Below are positions 7,733 to 14,739 of a stretch of DNA of 42,380 nt, piece after piece (the stretch's first letter is position 1; each line of letters starts with the position of its first letter). Under the pieces are notes generated by a model that was given only the letters and a program-made list of their open reading frames with translations, was not told where the DNA came from and made no database searches. The stretch spans positions 1 through 42,380 of the forward strand of contig JAFSNA010000126.1 in NCBI GenBank assembly GCA_017447645.1, given 5' to 3'. The translations under genes and the position numbers were made by a program. Source of the DNA: Oscillospiraceae bacterium. Its GTDB lineage: Bacteria > Bacillota > Clostridia > Oscillospirales > Oscillospiraceae.

Positions 7733-8971
7733 TTATTTGACGATCAGCCGCGTCATGCGCGCGAGCGTCAGGCGGTTGCGGATCGCGGAGGAGATGTCCA
7801 GGAACTCGTCCTTGACGGCCGGGTCGATCTCCAGCTCCTCGAGCGAGTGCTTCGCGCCGATCTTCGTATACAGCGCGATCAGCTCCTCGGCGGGCGGGAT
7901 CGAGGCGATGATCTCTCGGATCTCCTGCCAGTGGGCCTTGATGTTCTCGGGCGGGAAGGTCTTGAGCACGTCGTTCTCGTTCTCCTTGAGGATGCCGTCC
8001 GCGAGCGGTCCGAACACAGCCCTCACCCAGGTCTCGTCGATCGGCTCGAAGGGCCGGACCTCGATCGTCTCGCGCTCGGCCAGCTTGTGATAGGCCTCGG
8101 CGCACAGGATCGTGCCGACGCCGACGCATTCGCCGTGCAGACCGTGGGCCTTTTCAAAGCCGCGCGGCTTCATCTCGACGAGGTGGGCGACGAGATGCTC
8201 CGCGCCGGAGGCGGCGCGGCTGTTCGAGAGGATCTGCATCGTCAGGCCGGAGAGCATCTGCGTATAGGCCATGGCCTCGTAATCCGGCTCCTTGCCCTCG
8301 GCGAGCTCATGCGCACAGCGCACCATGATGTCCAGCGCCTCCTGCGCCATGTCGCAGACCTTCTGGCAGAAATACTCGCCCGAGACGAGGTGGGCGATCT
8401 TCCAGTCGGCGATCGAGACGTACTTGGCCATGATGTCCTGCACGCCCGCGATCGTCAGGAAGCGCGGGGCGCCCGCGACGATGTCCATGTCGCAGATCAC
8501 CGCGTCGGCGGCCTGCATGGGGATGGACTTTTTCTGCCCGTCGATGATGATCGAGCAGATGTCCGCCGTGAAGCCGTCGGAGGACACGATCGTCGGGATT
8601 GCGACGAAGGGGATGCCCAGCTTCCAGGCGCTGTAACGGCCGAAGTCCATCAGCGTACCGCCGCCCACGACCACGACGTAGTCGGGCTTTTGGACGAAGC
8701 GGGTCATGCAGTCTTCGATCAGGCCCTTCTCGCTGTGCAGGCCCTTGGCCTCCAGCACGATCTCCTGGTCGGCGGCGACGTGGGTCATCGTCGGCAGATT
8801 GTAGGTGTTCGTGTCGTAAATGACCGTGCGAAAGCCCGTGAGACCGCAGTCGGCCATGTACTTGTCAAAATTCTTCAGCGCGCCGTATTCGCACACGACG
8901 AGCTTGGTGCGCAGCTCGTGGTCGCGTCCGCACGCGCAGGGTCCGAGATACTTCTTGCAGTCCAGGATCAT
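7733..8971 (-). CDS. sn-glycerol-1-phosphate dehydrogenase (AraM/EgsA type)
   Basis: This 412-residue iron-containing-alcohol-dehydrogenase-fold enzyme should interconvert dihydroxyacetone phosphate and sn-glycerol-1-phosphate with NAD(P)H. It has the nucleotide-binding VVGGGTLMDFGRYSA block, the PTIVSSDGFTA segment, and a metal site that can be read as Asp in GVQDIMAKY, His in HLVAHLVE and His in GLHGECVG. Length suits the family. The start at 8971 has GGAGGGA about seven bases upstream; the frame stays open 29 codons further but without such a site. A consensus promoter precedes it, divergent from the cyclo-ligase gene. In Bacillus, this product feeds heptaprenylglyceryl phosphate synthesis; no prenyl-transfer gene is nearby. 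A 3-dehydroquinate synthase-like role is less likely. Confidence 0.88.
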   Translation of the reverse strand: MILDCKKYLGPCACGRDHELRTKLVVCEYGALKNFDKYMADCGLTGFRTVIYDTNTYNLPTMTHVAADQEIVLEAKGLHSEKGLIEDCMTRFVQKPDYVVVVGGGTLMDFGRYSAWKLGIPFVAIPTIVSSDGFTADICSIIIDGQKKSIPMQAADAVICDMDIVAGAPRFLTIAGVQDIMAKYVSIADWKIAHLVSGEYFCQKVCDMAQEALDIMVRCAHELAEGKEPDYEAMAYTQMLSGLTMQILSNSRAASGAEHLVAHLVEMKPRGFEKAHGLHGECVGVGTILCAEAYHKLAERETIEVRPFEPIDETWVRAVFGPLADGILKENENDVLKTFPPENIKAHWQEIREIIASIPPAEELIALYTKIGAKHSLEELEIDPAVKDEFLDISSAIRNRLTLARMTRLIVK

Positions 8972-9019
8972 GTTTTCGTCCCTCCGTATATGAAAATCGG
9001 TTTGTTTTCGCCTGTATCC

Positions 9020-9048
9020 AGCATACCTTTTCATGCCGGAATAGTCAA
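9020..9048 (-). promoter_or_regulatory. sigma-A promoter for the glycerol-1-phosphate dehydrogenase gene
   Basis: On the minus strand, TTGACT (9048-9043), 17 bp, TATGCT (9025-9020). Its -35 box lies 11 bp from the -35 box of the divergent cyclo-ligase promoter. Confidence 0.75.
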
Positions 9049-9059
9049 GCAAAAACAAC

Positions 9060-9089
9060 TTGGCAGCGCGGCGCGCGATGTGGTATGCT
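9060..9089 (+). promoter_or_regulatory. sigma-A promoter for the 5-formyl-THF cyclo-ligase gene
   Basis: TTGGCA (9060-9065), 18 bp, TATGCT (9084-9089). The start site would fall about 24 bases before the ATG. Confidence 0.7.
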
Positions 9090-9118
9090 CTTTATACAGA
9101 ACAGCACGCGGAGGAGCT

Positions 9119-9685
9119 ATGGAACTCAACGAAGAAAAAAAGGAGCTGCGCCGTCTCGCGCTCGCACGCCGGGATGCGCTGAGCGCAGAAGCGCGCGCCG
9201 CGGCGAGCGCGGAGATCTGCCGTCTTCTGGCCGGTCTGCCGGAGCTCGGCGCGGCAAAAACCGTGCTCGGCTACGCCGCCGTCGGCAGCGAGTGCGAGCT
9301 TTCTGCGCTGTATGAAACGCTCGCCGCGCGCGGCGCGACTCTCGCCTTCCCGGTCTGCGGCGAGGGCGGACGGATGGAGGCCTTCGTCCCCGCCGGTCCT
9401 CTCGTACCCGGGCGCTTTGCGATCCCCGAGCCCGACCCTGAGCGCTCGCACCGCCTCGCGCCGGAGGAGCTGGACGCCGTGCTCGTCCCCTGCGCCGCCT
9501 TCGACGGCGAGGGCGGGCGTCTCGGCCGCGGCGGCGGGTTTTACGACCGTTTCCTTCCGCGCTGCCCGCGCGCCAAGGCGATCCTGACGGCCTTTGAGGC
9601 GCAGCGCCTCGAGCGCGTCCCGCGCGCGGCGCACGACCTCGGCTTTCCCCTGCTCGTCACCGAAGCGGGCGCGTTCCGGAAATAG
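9119..9685 (+). CDS. 5-formyltetrahydrofolate cyclo-ligase
   Basis: This 188-residue enzyme uses ATP to convert 5-formyl-THF to 5,10-methenyl-THF, returning the storage form to the active one-carbon pool. The N-terminal KKELRRLALARRDAL helix and the C-terminal LGRGGGFYDRFLPR nucleotide-binding loop are both clear, and length is typical. GGAGGAG stands immediately before the ATG. The reading frame is open far upstream only because it runs antisense through the dehydrogenase gene; the promoter at 9060-9089 and the ribosome-binding site fix the start. It is a single-gene unit that ends at a perfect terminator hairpin. Confidence 0.95.
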   Translation: MELNEEKKELRRLALARRDALSAEARAAASAEICRLLAGLPELGAAKTVLGYAAVGSECELSALYETLAARGATLAFPVCGEGGRMEAFVPAGPLVPGRFAIPEPDPERSHRLAPEELDAVLVPCAAFDGEGGRLGRGGGFYDRFLPRCPRAKAILTAFEAQRLERVPRAAHDLGFPLLVTEAGAFRK

Positions 9686-9690
9686 ACGCA

Positions 9691-9716
9691 AAAAACGCCG
9701 CATACGCGGCGTTTTT
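9691..9716. terminator. bidirectional intrinsic terminator
   Basis: AAAAACGCCGC (9691-9701) and GCGGCGTTTTT (9706-9716) are perfect complements around a four-base loop. It serves the cyclo-ligase gene (+) and the convergent spore coat gene (-). Confidence 0.92.
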
Positions 9717-9722
9717 CATTTC

Positions 9723-9971
9723 TCAGGCGATCCCTGCGTAGCGCTGCTTGACGGTGTCGAGCTTCTGCTGTGTGGCCTGCTCGCTGGGATACCAGCCGCG
9801 GTCGGCCATGTTCTTGTAGATGTCGCTCTGCATGCACAGCGCGCTCTCGAGCGCGGTGTTGAAGGTGCCGTGGACGTTCGGCGTGGCCGATTCGACGGTG
9901 CCGTGCATATACAGGTCGACGACGCCCTTGGTCGTCATCAGGATGCCTTCCATGATCTCCTTGTCGTTCAT
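9723..9971 (-). CDS. spore coat protein, CotF family
   Basis: This 82-residue protein has the compact helical CotF-type sequence. It starts MNDKEIMEGIL, has a central TTKGVVDLYMHGTVES block, then TPNVHGTFNTALESALCMQ and a terminal GWYPSEQA segment. CotF-like proteins are outer spore coat components made in the mother cell. It lies 12 bases downstream of a second small helical gene, and the pair looks like one transcript. The presence of this family supports a spore-forming host. I could not identify a sporulation-sigma promoter with confidence. Confidence 0.88.
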   Translation of the reverse strand: MNDKEIMEGILMTTKGVVDLYMHGTVESATPNVHGTFNTALESALCMQSDIYKNMADRGWYPSEQATQQKLDTVKQRYAGIA

Positions 9972-9983
9972 CTTCCGCTCTCC

Positions 9984-10166
9984 TTACACAAGATTGTAGA
10001 AGCTGGCGAACAGCTTCTGGTGCTCGGCGACCATGCGCTGCGCGGCGCTGCGTAGCCCCGGATCGGTCAGCTGGCTCGCCGCCGTGCGGCACTGGGTCAT
10101 CAGATACTGCGTGTGGCCGAGCGCGTCCTCGATATAAAGCAATTCTTTCGGGCTCATGTTTTTCAC
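9984..10166 (-). CDS. small helical protein, probable spore coat partner
   Basis: This 60-residue protein consists of two predicted amphipathic helices (about 5-30 and 35-58). The LLYIEDALGHTQYLMTQC segment resembles the first helix of CotF-type coat proteins. It is directly upstream of the CotF-family gene with 12 bases between them, and GAGGTG precedes the ATG. The simplest reading is a cotranscribed coat or spore-surface protein, perhaps a partial CotF-like fold completed by its neighbour. No catalytic residues are apparent. Confidence 0.7.
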   Translation of the reverse strand: MKNMSPKELLYIEDALGHTQYLMTQCRTAASQLTDPGLRSAAQRMVAEHQKLFASFYNLV

Positions 10167-10298
10167 CTCGTAACAGACTAAAACCGGCGGAGCAAAGCGC
10201 GCGCATCGCTTCGCGGGCTTCGTGGTTTAGTATCTGCGCGGCGGCGAAAAATAAACATGGAAATTTTGAAAAAACCGCTCGCCAGCGCCGCTGCGGCA

Positions 10299-10307
10299 TG
10301 TTATACT
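10299..10307 (+). promoter_or_regulatory. extended -10 promoter for the small membrane protein gene
   Basis: TGT followed by TATACT (10302-10307) forms an extended -10 element. No good -35 is found at normal spacing; TTGAAA (10266-10271) is too far away. Transcription would start about 20 bases before the ATG. Confidence 0.5.
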
Positions 10308-10332
10308 GGCAGGGAAGAAAAGGAGTGAGGAC

Positions 10333-10614
10333 ATGATCATCTTCTTATCCATCCTGGCCGGGCTGGCCTGGGGCGCTCTCTTCGGCCTCGTCAGCGCCTT
10401 CATCACCAAAAAGATCGCCTCCGGAGACGGGAAGCTGATCGGCGCGCTGAGCATGATCCGTCTGCTCATCGACCTTGTCGCCCTCGCCGCGGTTTACTTC
10501 ACGCGCGAGCTGCTGCCGCTGCGCTTTGAATACACGCTCATTGCCGCCGCGGTCGCGCTGAGCCTGATCGGCATCGTCGCGGCCTTCCGCACCGCCGCCT
10601 CCATGAAAAAATAG
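10333..10614 (+). CDS. small integral membrane protein of unknown function
   Basis: This 93-residue protein has three predicted membrane helices (about 2-24, 36-60 and 65-87) with little else. The RLLIDLVALAAVYF segment is faintly like the AtpI/AtpZ-type small proteins linked to ATP synthase, but no atp genes are near and the match is weak, so I make no functional call. It has a strong ribosome-binding site (AAAAGGAGTG) and its own promoter, and it ends at a strong bidirectional terminator, so it is a single-gene transcript. Confidence 0.7.
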   Translation: MIIFLSILAGLAWGALFGLVSAFITKKIASGDGKLIGALSMIRLLIDLVALAAVYFTRELLPLRFEYTLIAAAVALSLIGIVAAFRTAASMKK

Positions 10615-10660
10615 TTCTTCCCGCTTTTCGGGAAACGAGCGGGAATAAAACGCCGAAAAC

Positions 10661-10708
10661 AAAAAAAGGACGCCGGAAACGCGTTTGCGTTTCCGGCGTC
10701 CTTTTTTT
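10661..10708. terminator. bidirectional intrinsic terminator
   Basis: A 15-bp perfect stem (10668-10682 with 10687-10701, arms starting GGACGCCGGAAAC) has the loop GTTT. It is flanked by seven A on the left and seven T on the right. It ends the small membrane gene (+) and the lgt/coiled-coil operon (-). Confidence 0.93.
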
Positions 10709-10709
10709 C

Positions 10710-11156
10710 TCATTCTCCCCGCGCGGCGTCCTCGTCGGCAGAAACGACGTCGTCAAAGGCGCCGATCTCCACCTCGATGTCCTTTTCCGCGTCCTCGGGC
10801 ATGACGGACTCGCGCAGCGCGCGGATCTCGTCCTCGAGCGAGCGGATCTTTTCCGCGGTCGCGGCGGCCTGCGCGCAGAGCGGCGCGAAGAAGCCTGGCG
10901 CGTTTCCTCCGTTCTGCTCGAAATAGAGCTTGCCGATCTCGGTATAGACCTTGCGCAGCTCCTCGCTCTCGCGGTTGAGCTCCAGCGTCTGCTTCGCGAT
11001 CTTCGCGTAGGTCTTCGTACGCTCGGTCCCGCGGGCATAGGCCTCGCGCACCGTGCCGTTCCTGTCCACGGTCTCGACGGCCTGCGCGCCGACCTCCTTC
11101 GCCTTTTTCAGAAGATCGCTCAGGGTACCGCTCAGTTTGTCCAGCGTTTCACTCAT
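10710..11156 (-). CDS. coiled-coil protein of unknown function
   Basis: This 148-residue soluble protein is almost wholly helical, with charged heptad-like stretches around residues 5-60 and 90-115 (EKIRSLEDEIRALRE). A YTEIGKLYFEQNGGNAP segment in the middle occurs, from memory, in uncharacterised clostridial proteins that sometimes carry a zinc ribbon; none is present here. The C-terminus is acidic. Its ATG overlaps the lgt stop by eight bases, so it is the last gene of the ymfF-ymfH-lgt operon and probably translationally coupled. A role at the membrane is only suggested by context. Confidence 0.7.
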   Translation of the reverse strand: MSETLDKLSGTLSDLLKKAKEVGAQAVETVDRNGTVREAYARGTERTKTYAKIAKQTLELNRESEELRKVYTEIGKLYFEQNGGNAPGFFAPLCAQAAATAEKIRSLEDEIRALRESVMPEDAEKDIEVEIGAFDDVVSADEDAARGE

Positions 11157-12072
11157 GCTCGTTTTCCTCCCCTTTTTCCTCGTTGTTTTCGATCACGGCC
11201 GCCGCGGCTGCGGCGACACGGTTGACGTACAGATCCTCCGGCGGGTGCTTCCTGCGCGCGTTGATCACCAGCAGGACCAGCGCCGCGAGCATCAGCACGA
11301 TCGAGAGCAGCTGCGAGACGCGCAGCGAGCTGTGGCCGATATACAGGCTGTCGGTGCGCAGGCCCTCGATCCAGGCGCGGCCGAGGCCGTACCAGAAGAA
11401 ATAGCCCAGCGCCGCCTGACCGTCGTAGCGGCGGCCGCCGCGGCGCTCCCAGATCATCAGGCCGAGGAAGCCGACCAGGTTCCACAGGCTCTCATACAGG
11501 AAGGTCGGGTGGACGCAGACGCTGCTGCCGTCCGGCGCGGTCAGCTTCATGCGGCAGAAGATCTCCGTCTCGGCGCCGAAGGCCTCGCGGTTCATGAAAT
11601 TGCCCCAGCGGCCGATGATCTGGCCGATCAGCAGGCCGAAGATCACCAGGTCGAACATCGCCTGCCAGGGGATCTTTTTGTGCCGGCAGACGAGCAGCAT
11701 CGCGATCACGCCGGCGATCACGCCGCCGTAGATGGCCAGCCCGCCGTTCCAGATCTCGACGATCTCGCCGGGATTGGCCAGGTAGTGATCCAGCTTGAAG
11801 GCGACGAAATACAGCCGCGCGCCGACGATCGACAGCGGGATCAGCCAGAAGATCAGGTCGTAAAAATCGTCGCTGCGGATGCCGAAGCGTTTGGCGTTTT
11901 TGTCGCAGTAAGTAATGCCCAGCAGAAAGCCCAGCGCGATGACCACGCCGTAGAAATAGATGTTCAGCCCAAAGAGCCTGAAGGAGGCGGGCGGATTGAT
12001 CGTCCAGTCCCCGAAAAGACCCGGGAAGCTGATCGCGGACGTGCGCTGGATGGTTTCGATCACGGCGCTCAT
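11149..12072 (-). CDS. lgt: prolipoprotein diacylglyceryl transferase
   Basis: This 307-residue polytopic membrane enzyme moves diacylglycerol from phosphatidylglycerol to the lipobox cysteine of preprolipoproteins. Several membrane helices, the family signature region IIGRWGNFMNREAFG and the PTFLYESLWNLVGF segment are all visible. The ATG at 12072 forms an ATGA overlap with the stop of the M16 peptidase gene, which fixes the start, although the frame is open 27 codons further upstream. A probable client, the lipoprotein-type cyclophilin at 31572-32213, is in this window. The gene lies in an operon with the YmfF/YmfH-like pair and a coiled-coil gene. Confidence 0.95.
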   Translation of the reverse strand: MSAVIETIQRTSAISFPGLFGDWTINPPASFRLFGLNIYFYGVVIALGFLLGITYCDKNAKRFGIRSDDFYDLIFWLIPLSIVGARLYFVAFKLDHYLANPGEIVEIWNGGLAIYGGVIAGVIAMLLVCRHKKIPWQAMFDLVIFGLLIGQIIGRWGNFMNREAFGAETEIFCRMKLTAPDGSSVCVHPTFLYESLWNLVGFLGLMIWERRGGRRYDGQAALGYFFWYGLGRAWIEGLRTDSLYIGHSSLRVSQLLSIVLMLAALVLLVINARRKHPPEDLYVNRVAAAAAAVIENNEEKGEENEHE

Positions 12073-13352
12073 GACTGCACGCTCCCGAGAGGCAGGATCA
12101 CCGACAGGGCGCTGCGTTCGCGCGTCAGCACGCGCGCGAGGAAAGCGCGGCACTCCTCCGCCGTGACGGAGGCGAGCACGGCCGGCGCGTCAAAGACGCT
12201 GTAGCCATGGCGCGCGCCCTCGAACGCGGACAGGCACACGCTGTCGAAATCTTCAAAGCCGCGCAGCCGCGCGCCGAGCGAGGCGCGCTTGGCCCGCTCG
12301 AAGGCGGCGGCGTCGAAGCCCTCGGCGGCGATGCGCTCGGCCTCGCCGAGCAGCTCGTCAAAGACCTTCTGCGGATCGCGGCTCTCGCCTCCCGCGGTCA
12401 GCACCGCGGTGTTCGCCGGGAAGTCGAGCCCCGCGGAGAAGCTGCGGTTGATCAGTCCCTCGCGGTAGAGCCGCGCGTAGAAGGGCGAGGAGTTCCCGCA
12501 CAGCAGCCTCAGCGCGAGGCGTGAGACGATCCGCTCGCGCAGCACGTCCTCCGTCGTCGGCGTAAAGGCCGCGCCCATCAGGAACAGCGGGGCGGAAACG
12601 CTCATCCGCCGCTCGGTGCGGCGCTTCTCCGGCGCGGCGTCCTCAACCGGAATGAGCGGCTGCGGCACCTCTCCTTTTTCGGAGCCGAGCACTTCTTCCG
12701 CGATGCGGCAGATCTCTTCGGCCTCCACGTCGCCCTCGACGCACAGGCACATATTGCCCGGCGTGTAGAAGGCGCGGTGGCAGGCGTAGAGCATATCCGC
12801 GTCGATCCCGGCGATGCTCTCGACCGTGCCGGCGATGTCGTCGCGCACGGGGTGGTCCCGATACAGCAGCTTCATCAGCTCAAAGTAGACCGCGTAATCC
12901 GGCACGTCGTCGTACATGCGGATCTCCTGCGAGATGATGCCCCGCTCCTTTTCCACGGTCTCGGCCGTGAAATAAGGCGTGGTGACAAACTTCAGCAGCG
13001 TGCGCAGGTTTTCCTCAAAGCGCTCGGTGCAGCGGAAAACGTACACCGTCTCGTCATAGGAGGTGAAGGCGTTGGGATTCGCGCCCGCGGCGGACATGCT
13101 CTGCAGGACGTTGACGCCGTCGGGCATGTCGAACATCTTGTGCTCGAGATAGTGCGCCACGCCCGCGGGGGTGTCGCGCCGTTCGCCGGAGAGCAGGAAG
13201 CTGCGCATGACCGAGCCGTAATAGGTGCCGAAGCACGCGAAATACGAGGAGAAGCCCTTCTTCGGGATCACACGCACACGCAGGCCGTTCGGCAGCACCG
13301 CGGCGCAAAGCTCCTCGCCGAGTTCGTTATACCTCAGTTTCCGGATTTCCAT
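12069..13352 (-). CDS. ymfH: M16 family zinc peptidase, YmfH-like
   Basis: This 427-residue member of the M16 (pitrilysin/processing peptidase) family keeps the inverted zinc motif HYLEH (His67, Glu70, His71), and the downstream SQEIRMYDD segment supplies a candidate third ligand (Glu143). It should be the catalytic half of a pair with the upstream gene, whose product lacks the zinc motif. In Bacillus, YmfF/YmfH lie beside the EF-P aminopentanone reductase gene, and annotation pipelines call them EF-P modification-associated; their substrate is unknown. The start at 13352 has GAGGAGG six bases upstream; a TTG at 13367 lacks one. It overlaps the upstream gene by 26 bases and lgt by four. Confidence 0.88.
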   Translation of the reverse strand: MEIRKLRYNELGEELCAAVLPNGLRVRVIPKKGFSSYFACFGTYYGSVMRSFLLSGERRDTPAGVAHYLEHKMFDMPDGVNVLQSMSAAGANPNAFTSYDETVYVFRCTERFEENLRTLLKFVTTPYFTAETVEKERGIISQEIRMYDDVPDYAVYFELMKLLYRDHPVRDDIAGTVESIAGIDADMLYACHRAFYTPGNMCLCVEGDVEAEEICRIAEEVLGSEKGEVPQPLIPVEDAAPEKRRTERRMSVSAPLFLMGAAFTPTTEDVLRERIVSRLALRLLCGNSSPFYARLYREGLINRSFSAGLDFPANTAVLTAGGESRDPQKVFDELLGEAERIAAEGFDAAAFERAKRASLGARLRGFEDFDSVCLSAFEGARHGYSVFDAPAVLASVTAEECRAFLARVLTRERSALSVILPLGSVQS

Positions 13353-14691
13353 CCTCTTCCTCCTCAAAGGCCTTCAGCTCTTCCTCGTTGAGCTCTCTTT
13401 CCTCTTCCTCTTCGCCGCCGTCCGGGGCGAGGACGTAGATCATGTCGCACTCGCAGCCGCGCGCGATCGCCGCCAGCTGATCGGCCGTGACCTCCTCGAC
13501 GAGCTCGCCGAGCTCCTCGGGCGTATACTCCGCGCCGGAGACGACGGAGGAGAGCGTGACGCCCTCCAGGTCTCCCGGGCTGTCGAGCGCGACGCGCCGC
13601 GCGCTGCGCACGTCCGCCTTGGCGGAGCTCAGCTCCTCCTCCGTGATCTCGCCGCGCGCGATCGCCGCGAGCTGGGCGAGGATCTCCTCCTTCGCCTCCT
13701 CGACGCGGTCTCCCTCCGTGCCGGCGTAGGCGAGCAGCACGCCCTTGTGCCGGTCGCACAGCGCGCTGGCGTAATAGCAGAGCGAGAGCTTTTCGCGCAC
13801 GTTCACAAACAGCTTTGAGACCGCCGAGCCGCCGAAGAGATCCGCAAACACGCGCAGCGCCGCCGGATCGGGCTCTTCCATCGCCTCGCCGAGGCGCCAG
13901 CCGATCACGAGCTTGGCCTGCGCCACGTTCATCTGTTCGGTATAGAGCCGCGGCTCGCTCGCAAGCGCGTTGAGCCGCACGTCCGTGCCGATGTCATAGT
14001 CGATCTCGCCGCGCGGCAGGGTCGCGAGCGCGTCGCGCAGCAGGCTCTCCACGCGCTTTTTATCGGCGCGGCCGCAGTAAAAGATCTCGATGGGGCTCGC
14101 CTGCAGCAGGGCGCGGTACTGCTTTGTCAGCTTCTGGTAGCGGATCGCCTCCGCGCTCTCCTCGTCGCCGAGACGGTCGACGGCATAGTCCTCGCCGCAG
14201 CACATCTCCTCGATGCAGCGCGAGATCGTCCAGCTGATCTTGTCGTTGATCCTGGCGCGTATGGCCTCGAGCAGCTTCTCCCGCTCGCTGTCCACATACT
14301 GAGGCAGCAGCAGGCCGCCGCGCGTATTGGGCGCGCACAGCAGCTGGCCAAGCAGCTCGCAGGTGCCCCGCAGCGTGTCGGCGCCGTCCGGAAGGAGCTC
14401 CTCCTCCGGGACGCTGGCGAAAAAGCCCAGGCTCTGGATCTCGCCGAAGCGGCGCACGACAGGCTCGATCGCGGCGCCGTACAGCTCGTCCAGGCGGCGG
14501 GAGATCGCCTCCATGTCGCCGTAGCGGGCCGTGCCGCGCCGCAGCACCTGCGGCAGCAGCGCGTTCATCGCCGCGGTCTCGCGCCGCAGCTGCGTCAGCA
14601 GACTGACGCTCAGGCACGCGGTCTTGAATTTGTCGGTGCGGACGTGGGTCAGCCACACGCCGCTCATAAGCTCCGATCTTGCGTATTCCAT
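13327..14691 (-). CDS. ymfF: M16 family peptidase-like protein, YmfF-like (non-catalytic partner)
   Basis: This 454-residue protein has the two-lobed M16 layout but no HxxEH zinc motif. The equivalent N-terminal region reads LRRETAAMNALLPQVLRRG. It is therefore the likely inactive partner that builds the chamber with the YmfH-like peptidase encoded next. The C-terminus ends in a strikingly acidic tail with runs of four to five Glu. The start at 14691 follows GGGAGGGCGG closely; an ATG at 14724 has no ribosome-binding site and lies in the likely core promoter. It is the first gene of the ymfF-ymfH-lgt-coiled-coil operon, beginning 48 bases after the large glucan synthase gene ends. Confidence 0.85.
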   Translation of the reverse strand: MEYARSELMSGVWLTHVRTDKFKTACLSVSLLTQLRRETAAMNALLPQVLRRGTARYGDMEAISRRLDELYGAAIEPVVRRFGEIQSLGFFASVPEEELLPDGADTLRGTCELLGQLLCAPNTRGGLLLPQYVDSEREKLLEAIRARINDKISWTISRCIEEMCCGEDYAVDRLGDEESAEAIRYQKLTKQYRALLQASPIEIFYCGRADKKRVESLLRDALATLPRGEIDYDIGTDVRLNALASEPRLYTEQMNVAQAKLVIGWRLGEAMEEPDPAALRVFADLFGGSAVSKLFVNVREKLSLCYYASALCDRHKGVLLAYAGTEGDRVEEAKEEILAQLAAIARGEITEEELSSAKADVRSARRVALDSPGDLEGVTLSSVVSGAEYTPEELGELVEEVTADQLAAIARGCECDMIYVLAPDGGEEEEERELNEEELKAFEEEEDGNPETEV

Positions 14692-14733
14692 CTCTCCGCC
14701 CTCCCGGGAAGCAGATTCCTTCATAACAGAGTT

Positions 14734-14739
14734 ATTATA
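14734..14739 (-). promoter_or_regulatory. possible -10 box for the ymfF operon
   Basis: A perfect TATAAT on the minus strand ends about 42 bases before the ymfF ATG. No convincing -35 is found at 16-18 bp, so it may be weak, or fortuitous in an otherwise GC-rich junction. Confidence 0.4.

Noticed and set aside
7847..9118. In-frame extension of the 5-formyl-THF cyclo-ligase upstream by about 420 residues
   Set aside because: It is antisense to the glycerol-1-phosphate dehydrogenase gene; promoter and ribosome-binding site place the start at 9119.
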